From Omphalotus guepiniiformis (taxonomy: Eukaryota; Basidiomycota; Agaricomycetes; Agaricales; Omphalotaceae), in contig JAQOOI010000030.1 in the NCBI GenBank assembly GCA_028554645.1, positions 1 through 43,253 of the forward strand: a stretch of 43,253 nt of DNA, in the 5' to 3' direction. The notes under the pieces were generated by a model, which saw nothing but the letters and a program-made list of their open reading frames with translations, did no database searches and was not told the DNA's origin. Shown here piece by piece: positions 11,906 to 20,750 of the stretch. How positions within the stretch are numbered: the stretch's first letter is position 1; each line of letters opens with the position of its first letter. A program made the position numbers and the translations under genes.

Positions 11906-12940
11906 CGCCTAAGGAGGTGGCTGCGGCAGAGTCAGCGCCGAGGGTAGGAATTGGCAGGGGGTGGGGCCTGAGAAGCGGTGGCGGGGTGGGGGAGGAGGGA
12001 GGGGAGGATAAAGGTGAGGATAAAGGTGAGGAGGTGGCGGATGTTGGTGGGGGTGGCGATGAGCTGAAGGGGTCTGCAGAAGTTGGGGCTTTGTCAAGGT
12101 AATCATAAGCGCCTTCGTGCTCCAGAGTGCGGCGAAGTGCCGCTGAAAACTCGAACGCGGTTCTAACAGCAGCCGTGGGTTTGGGTGGGGGAGGCCCTGT
12201 AGAGGGAGGTTAGATTCTTGACACGCCCAGCCCTAGCCCTCCGCCCTCAGTGCAAGCCTTCGGAGAGCACCCGAGATTCCAAAGAATGTGCAGTATCCTC
12301 GCATTCCCGTTTGCGCGAGTATTCAAGGAACTGTAACATTCCTCGGGTTCAGGCGATCGTTGAAGTATTGCAGATGAAGGGAATCGGGTTAGTAGCTAGT
12401 AAAGAGTGGACGTACAGGGATTAGAGAGCTTTTGACGTTTTTTGGGTCTCTTCACCTCTCTGTTTTCCAGAGTGACGCGAGCCGCAGCTGAAAATTCGTA
12501 GTCGGTTTTAACACCAGCCGGTGTGTTGGACGCTGTAAAGCGACGTTAGATTCTTGTGGTGTTCAGCCTCGCCCTCCCCCCTCAGCGCAAGCCTTCGGAG
12601 AGCACCTGAGATTCCAAAGAATGTGCAGTATCCTCGCATTCCCGTTGCGCGAGTATTCAAGGAAACTGTAACATTCCTCGGGTTCAGGCGATCGTTGAAG
12701 TATTGCAGATGAAGGGAATCGGGTGGTAGCTAGTAAAGAGTGGACGTACAGGGATTAGAGGGCTTTTGACAATTTTCGGCTCGCTTCATCACTCTGTTTG
12801 AAAGATGGGGGTGAGTGTGGCAAGGAGGCTAGGGGAAGACTTCTGCATCAACAAAACTTTGGCGATGTCACGAGATTCAGATTTATCATCATCCATCCCA
12901 CGGAGGCCCAAGCAAGGTTTCTGCCGAGCGTGGCCCTAGT
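11906..12940. repeat. 335-bp imperfect tandem duplication and G-rich tract
   Basis: Two copies of a segment of about 335 bp, near 12130-12450 and 12470-12790, share long identical stretches, for example GCCTTCGGAGAGCACC at 12256 and 12591 and AGTAAAGAGTGGACGTACAG in each. Differences include 1-nt indels. To the left (11909-12106) the plus strand is G-rich and its complement would give a proline-rich, low-complexity peptide. This may be the remains of the 5' part of the dioxygenase-like pseudogene, but I see no firm exon. Confidence 0.75.
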
Positions 12941-13324
12941 AGTCACGTGTACCCGGGATCAGCAAACCGTAGGAAACTACTTGCACGATCTCTAGCCAAT
13001 CATGTATCCGCGATAAGGATATAAATGGCAAATCTTTGTGGCAAAGTCAGTTTGCTACGTTGACAAATAAGCTCTATTTCAGCAGTTTTCCTTCGATTAG
13101 GCTCGCTTAGGCTCGCTTACAGCAAAAATAAATCAAATGCACCAGAGAATCTTTATAGAAACCTTGCCAAAACTCATGGTTTGGGTTACACTGCTGATAT
13201 TTGATTTTGCGGTTTCATCGCAGAGCTGAACCAAAGCGATTGGATGGCACTAACCGCGATCGGCTCGTCTCAGCTAAGCATATGGAAGGTAAAATCTAGT
13301 GCAGATTGGTCCTAAACTCTTACG
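12941..13324. repeat. Dispersed repeat R1, copy 1
   Basis: This segment begins AGTCACGTGTACCCGGGATC and ends near AACTCTTACG. A shorter copy in the same orientation lies at 25074-25323. Shared blocks include GGCTCGCTTACAGCAAA, AAATCAAATGCACCAGA, CGGCTCGTCTC.GCTAAGCATAT and AAAATCTAGTGCAGATTGGT. It contains no coding frame. A solo LTR, a MITE or a SINE-like element would all fit; I cannot see target-site duplications. Confidence 0.75.
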
Positions 13325-13661
13325 GGAAGTCATCCACTTTTCTCCGATAGAAAAAACGCCAAGCCTCGCTACATACGAGAAATCTCAGGAAATCTCCCCA
13401 GAGGCTCCAGCTAGCTCCAGCCGTTTTACTAAGCAATTATGAGGTTGACTGCCCGTTGAGCTTCTATTTGTGGTATGCCCCAGAAGCCTTTGGAGCCTGT
13501 TGGAGCAAGAAAGTTTTCTAGCGATACGGAATCTTTTCTACACAAAGCCACTTGGCGACGTGTGGCTCATAAGCTCTAATGAACCTTTTTGAATATACAT
13601 AGATTTCTCGCAGCTCGATGATCAACAAAACATAGTGGGGGGGGGGGGGGAATACTTTGTC
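13325..13661. other. Short non-coding stretch with G homopolymer
   Basis: I see no gene or repeat here apart from a run of about 15 G near 13636-13650. The stretch separates dispersed repeat R1 from the 3' end of the coiled-coil gene. Confidence 0.4.
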
Positions 13662-14338
13662 TCAAGGAAAAACAGACGGCATCTGATGATCTGATGTGTC
13701 GAGCTTAAACATTGAAACAAATGGCACGCGTGCTAAGTAATGGGGAAGGCGAGCATAGGCGACTACGAGTAGGTCTACTAGGTCACGCCGATCCTCTTGT
13801 AGACGGTCGGTGTGCGCGCGCAACGATGACAACTGGTTCCGCAAGCTATCGAGCTCAGCCTGCAGGGTGGCCTCCCGCGCGGCTAGTGAGCCCTCCTCGA
13901 CTTTCTTCTCCTCCAGGCCTTGCTCAAGCGCAGCGAGCCGGCGGAGGACTTCAGGCCCAGTGAGAGTAGGCAAAGGCGCCTGGGCAGCGGCGCCTTCTGG
14001 GCTGATGCGGTACACTGCGTCATGGATCAGGACGGGCTATGGTAGCTAGACAATGTTTAGTACTTACGTTGCACCTCTGACCAGAGACGAGATTCCACCT
14101 GGTCTAAATTATCCTGTCGGCTTGAAGACCCGTTCCAAGTCAGTCCAAGCTCTGCGAAGTCCGCCCTCATGTGACGGAGAATGTTGGATTCAGAGCTCCA
14201 CGTATCTCTCCAAGGTCTCGCGCGTGTTTCGGACTGTGACCAGTACGAATGCGACCCTACTGCCGGAGGGATGAAGGTTTCGTCGCGGGGTGCGCTGGTA
14301 TTGTTCTGCTCGTCGACCTCGTTCAAGTTCTCTGCCAT
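13662..14338 (-). CDS. Hypothetical coiled-coil protein, 2 exons, 207 aa
   Basis: Exons are 14068-14338 and 13662-14014, joined by a 53-nt phase-1 intron (GTAAGT donor, GACGCAG acceptor). The start chosen is the ATG of MAENLNEV. Residues 1-90 are polar and Trp/Arg-rich. Residues about 113-172 form a heptad-like coil rich in Leu, Glu and Arg (for example LRRLAALEQGLEEKK). A segment LLVVAYARLPHY follows, then a short tail. I have an impression of similar VAYARLP segments in repeated agaricomycete proteins, possibly transposon-linked, but cannot name the family. The tail after residue about 190 looks unlike the rest and may reflect a missed intron or a truncated end. Confidence 0.6.
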
Positions 14339-14914
14339 GAGATAGTGTGGATCAAGGACGGTACGGTAGGTTGGTTCGGTGCAGCGCAAAGTCCTCCTGC
14401 CGCTTTAAAGGGGTTTGCTAGTAATGAGCTGCAGGCCCGGTTTTCTGTACCGGCTCGGTCTACTTAGGTCGGATGTAGCCTGATGTAGCGTACCGGCAAT
14501 GTAAGGTGCTTGACATATGCCGGTTACACGACCCTGCCACCTGGTGCGATTCGGAGCCGCGTAACTGAACAATGAACCCTAAATAATAATGAAGCTCTGA
14601 GTCTGATTTTCAATGATGAAATCTATCAGATCTTCTTCCGGGCGCCTGCATAGAAGGGTCACACTGTCAATGATGAGATATGAGATCTTGTCCCCGGCGC
14701 CAGGCGCATGCGGCGTCGTGTCTTACGCGACAAGGTCCACCATCCATATACAATATTTCTTATTCGCGCTACAGACAGATTGTGATACATGTGAGATAAG
14801 CAATTTATAAACATATGACCTGGTCACTACTGTAAGAAAGGGGTGGTTGAAAAGAGGACGCCGACATACCGGGCTTGTTACATCGCAGCGTGCACCGCTG
14901 TCCTCTGCTTATTA
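14339..14914. other. Intergenic stretch with a short direct repeat
   Basis: No gene is visible. An imperfect direct repeat of about 35-40 bp occurs near 14609-14646 and 14667-14702 (TCAATGATGA...GAGATCTT..., each ending close to GGCGCC). The stretch lies between the 5' end of the coiled-coil gene and the 3' end of the exon-repeat gene. Confidence 0.4.
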
Positions 14915-15708
14915 TTATTTGCACTCGGGCCTTTGACTGGAGAAGGGACAATTAGCTCACTACCTATTCAAAAAACTGCTTGGAAAACCCACCTCGGCTC
15001 TTCGTACGCCACCCGTCTCCGCTTGCGTGGTCGGCTATCTTCTGGGCGGTCATTGAGGAGGCGTTTCAACCGTCCGGACGCGACTGCATCCCAAGCCAAC
15101 GCGCTCGACGATGTGCACGAAGGTTCCGTTTTCATGACACTGTCACGCTCGCGCGGTCGCTCGACACTGAAGACGTTCGGTTGTTCAGACGCGACCGATT
15201 CACAAGTCAGTTCGTACCTGTCCAACAACGTCGTGTTACTCACCTGCGATCTGCCCCTTTCTTGACGTCTTCGTCTGTGCGGTTGATAGTGACTAGGGAA
15301 ATCGGGAGATCGGACGCGACTGCGTTACAAGTTGATTCAGGCGCACTGAGGACGTTCCGTTGTTCAGACGCGACCGATTCACAAGTCAGTTCGTACCTGT
15401 CCAACAACGTCGTGTTACTCACCTGCGATCTGCCCCTTTCTTGACGTCTTCGTCTGTGCGGTTGATAGTGACTAGGGAAATCGGAAGATCGGACGCGACT
15501 GCGTTACAATTTGATTCAGGCGCACTGAGGACGTTCCGTTGTTCAGACGCGACCGATTCACAAGTCAGTTTGTACCTGTCCAACAACGTCGTGTTACTCA
15601 CCTGCGATCTGCCCCTTTCTTGACGTCTTCGTCTGTGCGGTTGATAGCGACTAGGGAAATCGGAAGATCGGACGAGACTGCGTTACAAGTTGATTCAGGG
15701 GATTGCAT
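14915..15708 (-). CDS. Gene made of tandemly duplicated exon+intron units, 5 exons, 168 aa
   Basis: Exons on the minus strand are 15602-15708, 15423-15524, 15244-15345, 14993-15166 and 14915-14936. The first starts with an ATG in the context CCACCATG. The first three introns are all exactly 77 nt, with GTGAGT donors, GAACTGACTT branch-like sites and TCAG acceptors; the last is 56 nt. Every junction is phase 2, so exons 2 and 3 (34 codons each) are symmetric. Repeats 1-3 share SDLPISLV and INRTDEDVKKGADR with few changes. Exon 4 is unique apart from a WDAVASG echo and carries a nuclear-localisation-like RPRKRRRV at residues 149-156. The protein is hydrophilic, without signal peptide or membrane segment. 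I do not recognise it. If the last intron is not used, exon 4 reads on to a nearby stop. Confidence 0.6.
15166..15700. repeat. 179-bp tandem array, 3 copies
   Basis: TTGTTCAGACGCGACCGATT recurs at 15180, 15359 and 15538 with almost no divergence over 179 bp per unit. Within a unit, GTCGCGTC-like sequence (minus strand) occurs once in the exon and once in the intron, suggesting an older nested duplication. On the right, homology stops close to the splice acceptor position of the outermost copy, where an ATG replaces the acceptor. Confidence 0.92.
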
Positions 15709-15740
15709 GGTGGAGGCGTATAGTTGGAGGAAACGCAGAC

Positions 15741-15885
15741 GACGTACTTACTTATATGTCCAGCTGTGATATTTGTGAAGGTCTTGAAGTACGTGATAAA
15801 TTCTGAGCATTTATATGTTTTGCATGGAACATATTTGTTAGAAAATGCTTGTGGTTGTTCACTTGCTACTTTGGAATTGCCTGCC
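15741..15885. repeat. Dispersed repeat R2, copy 1
   Basis: The order of blocks is GTACTTACTTATATGTCCA, GAAGTACGTGATAAAT, TTTTG(C/A)ATGGAACAT, CTTGTGGTTGTTCA and GCCTGC. The same order is found at 17031-17180, and the first half again at 16931-17007. The copies flank the MITE-like element. Confidence 0.75.
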
Positions 15886-15998
15886 TTGCCGCTGTTTATG
15901 TGTGTGGGTTCACTCAGACTGATGCCTGCCTGTCTCTGTCATGTGATCGCTGCGGGACCACGCATGCTAATTGAGGACCCCCGACAATTGGGGGGACA

Positions 15999-16718
15999 GT
16001 CGGATACGGATCCACCTACAAAGTGGCCTTTTTTCGGTGAAGGTAGGATACGACCCCCACTAAAAGTCCACCTATTGCTGATTTTTCCACGCTGAGGTGA
16101 GGTACTATTGTCCACGTACAGGGTGCCAACTGACGAGCAGCTCGGATATTTGTCCACCTACAAAAATGTTTAGCAGTGTTTACCACACCCGCTTGATTGA
16201 CTGAAGTGGCTCACCGGCCGGCCACCGGCTTTAACTCAACCCTCCACGAGCCCTTCCTCTTGTTTGCTGATGTCAAATTCGAGCCAACTGTGGCCAAAGG
16301 TGGATGAAATAGGATGAAAATTGACGAGCTGGACAATGTTTACAGGACATCTCAGGAAAAATTTCTTGCTAATTAGGGATACTCTTACAATGCAACAGCA
16401 CTATTATCTATACAGGCCCGCTGTACCAGTATCTTATTCAAAATTCTAGTCAATTTCCCCCTCTGTTTCCCCCTACTGATGGCTGAAGCACCACTAGAAT
16501 CTCGCTCTCAACACCTAGAATCATATATACGTGCTTAGAAATAGCCTCGGAATTTTTTTTAGGATTTTTCGAAATTTTTTTGAAAATTTAGAGGTCGGAT
16601 ACGATTTTCCACCTACTGAAGGCGAAAATCGGAGGTCGGATGCACAATCCACCTACAGGCAACCCAAAAAAGGCAGTTTTCGTGTCCACCTACAAACCCC
16701 GAAAATCAGTGATTTTAG
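15999..16718. mobile_element. Candidate non-autonomous element with repeated TCCACCTAC motifs
   Basis: The motif TCCACCTA(C) occurs at 16011, 16067, 16153, 16608, 16648 and 16685. It is usually preceded by a (G)TCGGATAC-like block (15999, 16593 and a variant at 16632). The motifs cluster at both ends and leave a plain centre. Sequence such as CTGATTTTT near 16078 and CAGTGATTTTAG near 16708 is shared by both ends. There is no coding capacity. The subterminal clustering suggests transposase binding sites of a MITE, but I found no clear terminal inverted repeat or target duplication. Confidence 0.5.
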
Positions 16719-16930
16719 TATTGTTGCGCACCGTTTTGGGAGGTCATGCTGAAATCACGTGTGTCAATTTAGCTTCCTAACAAGTGCGTGTCTTCTACGT
16801 GTTCATTTGGTTACTGCTCCTGATGTATAAGTAAGCCAGTGAGGAGCAAATACAGTTGCAACGTTGTTCACACTTGCGTAATCACAGATTACTCATAAGC
16901 AATACTAGGGGATGACTCGGGAGACTACAG

Positions 16931-17180
16931 ACGACTTATATGTCCAACGGTGATCTTTGAGAAGGTCGCGAAGTACGTGATAAATGCTGAGATATAGCGC
17001 TGAGAAGCCAGTGTGTGAAGTTGAGACCATGTACTTACTTATATGTCCAACGGTGATATCTGCGAAGTACGTGATAAATGCTGGCTGAGATATAGCGCTG
17101 AGAAGCTGTGTGTTTTGAATGGAACATGTTTGATAGAAATTGTTTGTGGTTGTTCAATTGCGGCTTTGGTATTGCCTGCG
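16931..17180. repeat. Dispersed repeat R2, copies 2 (partial) and 3
   Basis: Copy 2 (16931-17007) and copy 3 (17031-17180) share ACTTATATGTCCAACGGTGAT, GAAGTACGTGATAAATGCTG and GAGATATAGCGCTGAGAAG. Copy 3 continues into the TTGTGGTTGTTCAATTGC block also seen in copy 1. Copy 3 ends about 130 bp before the start codon of the Crinkler-kinase gene, so it may be part of that gene's upstream region. Confidence 0.75.
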
Positions 17181-17308
17181 ACTATTAACAGTGACATCCT
17201 GGCTTCTGGCCTCGTTGTCACCAAGTGACCCTCTGAATTCATTTGGTGATAACACGAGGGTCTTCATCACGTGAGCCTCCAAGCTCCCTTATAACAGTGA
17301 CACGACAC

Positions 17309-20011
17309 ATGTCTTCAGGGACTTTACCACCTGTCGCAATGAGGCCCGCTGATACTGATATTGATCCTGGTTCTCCTGATTCTGAGGTCGTGCTCAACGT
17401 TTTATATGTCGACATGATGGTGTACCGAGCGGTCCCTTTCGATCGTAACAACAATGGAAGCGCAGTACATACCCAGTTGGCAAAGTATGTCTTTACATCA
17501 ATTGGACATACGTTGCCCTGCGAACAAATTCTGTCTGCAACCCTCGTAGGTCGCTTGTCAGTGCTTGCTGAGGTTTGCACTGACAAAATGTGGAACAGGT
17601 GGACATCCAGCTACCCCCGGGCAAGCCGTCCGAAGATCAAATCTTTGAAGAGTATGATAGGCATAATCCGGACTCGACCTCAAATCCGATTGGTCGGCGC
17701 GAGTATCCACTGCAGGGAGTGTTTTCTGACCCGAAAAAGCTTCAGCTTATTGTCAGACTAGGTATGTGTCCTTATCTCTCACTTCATTACCCTGAAGTTT
17801 ATCCACCTCTTTGCTGTTAGATGTCCCCATTCCTGCGTACAGGATCAACGTTTTTCGACCTCTCGAAAAAGAAACTGCTGGACCTTACAGAGCGAGCCAT
17901 GCATATTTCATCCGTCAGTGTCAAGCAATTGGTACCGGGCCCCGATGTTGAATTTTATAAGGTCAGCTTCATCGGTTAGAACACAGCTTGTTGCTCAACG
18001 GCTACTTTGTACCAGCCACTTCAACCAATTTTTCTCGCCGAGAAGGGTCCGCTCCCTGAAATCTCCGACCAGGAGCTGCAATATGTTAGACCGAGGCAGT
18101 CCCTTCGTGCATGTTACCCAAACGGATATGGGGGAAACCGGATGCATTTCGCAGTCAGGTTTACTGGTGAGTCTAGCATCCCTGTCGTTGCATTGGGCTC
18201 TAACAGCTGATTTTTCGGATGGACAAGCAGTTGAGAAAATCGAAATCGAGGAAGCAGAGGACATTGCGGAGGTTCACTCCAAACGTGCGTTGTTGACCAT
18301 AATATGTAAAACTGAAGCTGATTGTCCCTGCAGAGCGCGATAATTATGTCCGACTTGCACTGCAAGGAACATCTCCGTCTGTCAGGTCATTGGTACCCCA
18401 TTATAAAAAGAATCAAAATTCCCTGGTGGAGATGCTTCTCGACGGTCGCCGGGGTCCCCATTTACCAATACATAATATCGGCCTCCCCATACAGCTCTAC
18501 CATCCTGTCTTCGCCAAGTTCATTGAGTACGTCAATGATCCCCAGTTACCCATAACAGCGGCCCAGGTGCGCCTGGTGGTGGAACTCGCATGTCACATGT
18601 CCGAAATCCAATCTTTGGAGTCAGATCGAGATGCGCGCACTCGCCAGTTGTTAGGCGAATTGCTTGACGAACCTCTGGAGTCCGTATTAAATAAAGACAA
18701 TTCGTGTCCGGACTACAGCTGCCTGACTCGGGCCAAATTAGGTCGAAACGGGGCTCCTATAAACGGGGCTCCTATGATAGTGGAGGTCAAGCGTGAGCTG
18801 GGCGAGAGCAGCGATCCTTCGGTTCAGGTTTCGTTTTCTTATACACGATTTTTTGCTCATGCGGAAGTAAGTCGCCGTCTTTTTATGCAAATAACCTTCT
18901 CAAAACACCTCCAGCGTATGCCCTTTCGTGCCAACTCATGCTGCCCAACCTTCGTCATCGCGATAGGCAGGGCTTGGATGACCATTATGGGCGCCGTCTT
19001 AACAACACATACCATCGTCCAGCGGTTGACTGGGTATGAATGGATGGCTTACACGAAACATATTAGCACCTGTGATGCTGTCAGCATAACTCGTCGTCTC
19101 GTGGCTCTGCGATTGGCTCTTAAGGAACTGTGCAATTGGTATGGCCAGTTAACCCCCACCAACGCAGTCATGCGTCCATCCATTGATGACAAGTTCTGCC
19201 GCTACGTTTATCCGCACAAGGACAGTTTCATGCATGACGGGAAAGAGGTCAAATTCACCTATGTGAGGGCCTTGACTGCGACAACATTCTGCACTACGTT
19301 TTTGGTCGCCATCACTCATAAAGGTCCGAAGGAACAGCTCGCCATTGTGAAATTCGCAGAACAATATAACCCTGCCGCACACAAATATATGGCAACAAAC
19401 AATTTAGCTCCCAAGCTGATTCATTATGAGGTGCTAGGAGCGGGCTACCAAGACCTTGTGTTTGTAGTGATGGAATACCTTGACAAAGCTCGTACCTTGG
19501 CAGACATCATTACGGACCGCGAGAAGATATCAGGAGAGGTAGGTGCAAGTGAAGCGGTGGCGGTGGAAGGTGCGAGTGAGGCGGTGGAGGCTGCGTTGAC
19601 CACGTTGTGGTCGGGCGGGTACATCTTCGGTGATTTGCGAGCGCCCAACATTATGGTCATGCCCGCGGAGCCCGGAGAGCCTGATGACCGGATCACATGC
19701 GCTCGCATTCGCCTTGTCGACTTTGACTGGGTAAACACTGTGGGTGGCGATGTGAGATACCCCGCTTTTCTTGCGTCAGTTGTCAAACAGGCCTCTGGGG
19801 CTGGCGACTATGATTGCATTGAGAGGGAGCATCAAGATACAATGTTTGCAACATTGTTCAAAAGGTAGTGTTCATTAGAAAATTTTTCCTCATCGTTGGT
19901 CTGAGATTGTTATATAGACGTCCAGTTTTGAAAGCCGAGGGTCCTGAGGGTCCTGCTAAGCGACGCCGTTTGGAAGCTCCCTCGAAGGGAGAAAGTAGCC
20001 AGGGGCAATGA
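17309..20011 (+). CDS. Crinkler-type protein with C-terminal kinase-like domain, 8 exons, 773 aa
   Basis: Exons: 17309-17545, 17599-17761, 17821-17931, 17987-18166, 18231-18284, 18334-18866, 18915-19864, 19918-20011. All junctions keep phase; the third and fourth introns are the least certain. Residues about 30-140 match the Crinkler (CRN) header: LNVLYVD, then VDIQLPPGKPSED (80-92) and VFSDPKKLQLIVRL (120-133). Middle blocks include PIQLYHPVFAKFIEY. The C-terminal half is protein-kinase-like: IVKFAEQ with candidate Lys572, hinge FVVMEYL, catalytic loop FGDLRAPN with Asp666, and LVDFDW (Asp695) in place of DFG. The last exon carries basic clusters (KRRP and KRRR at 757-760) resembling a bipartite nuclear signal. 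CRN proteins are known as host-nucleus effectors in oomycetes and also occur in fungi; the role here is unknown. No signal peptide is visible. Confidence 0.85.
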
Positions 20012-20750
20012 GGAGTAGATCGTTAGGTAGTACCGCCCGGGCAATGATACATCGCGCCTGCAGGATCTGAAGGTACTTATCTTTTCAAACACTTGGTACC
20101 AGTTATCGTCTCACAATTATCAGGGACATTTCGTCGGGAGTCTTACGATGTTTGAATGTACTTATAATTACACCGCTTTGTACCAACCCTTCCCTCCCCG
20201 TCATTGTACCCTATACTTATACTGCTTTGTATCGTTTCATCCCTGCCCGTCGTCGTACCATACAGTCGCGATGATTCTGAAGATCTTGAATTGTCCATGA
20301 TCCATACCTCTCCCTTCGTTGTACCGTACAATCACGATAAATTCGGTTGTTGAAGTTCCTGATACGCAGACTGATTACTACTCAAGCTGAAGTTAAAATC
20401 CGGCTAAAACGAACTCGTACCCACCTGGGCACCGGCCCAGGCCACCAATCAAGTTATGCACGCACGGGTTTGGTCCTCGTCTTGGCCATACTCACTGTTC
20501 TCCTCCCAATATATGTTGTTTTAGTGCTTAACGAAGATGAGGTGGTACGCTCCGTAGGATTGTGAAAACAGGTGGTATATTCATTTGCTGTCTATGCAAA
20601 ATGAGAAGGTAATACGTTGCGTGATAAATACGCACAAACAGAAACAAAAGCTTTGTAATGGCAAATTGTGGCCGCCAAACTGGATTACAGGTGAGATACG
20701 ATGTCGTTTTTTCAGCGGAACACGGCATGTACCACTCATGTACTTTGTAG
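20012..20750. other. Intergenic stretch with degenerate short repeats
   Basis: The 3' flank of the Crinkler gene contains imperfect repeats of the phrase CGCTTTGTACCA/CTGCTTTGTATCG followed by TCCC..CCCGTC and GTACC (about 20155-20335). No gene is evident. Near 20690-20750, GTGAGA...TTTGTAG directly precedes the next ATG and could be a 5'-UTR intron. Confidence 0.4.

Noticed and set aside
14843..15769. Plus-strand frames of 76-154 codons over the 179-bp array
   Set aside because: They repeat the same peptide because of the array and have no splice structure. The minus strand has a complete start-to-stop spliced reading.
20143..20331. Minus-strand 62-codon frame with repeated YGTT/YND peptides
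   Set aside because: It is explained by short degenerate DNA repeats in the 3' flank of the Crinkler gene.
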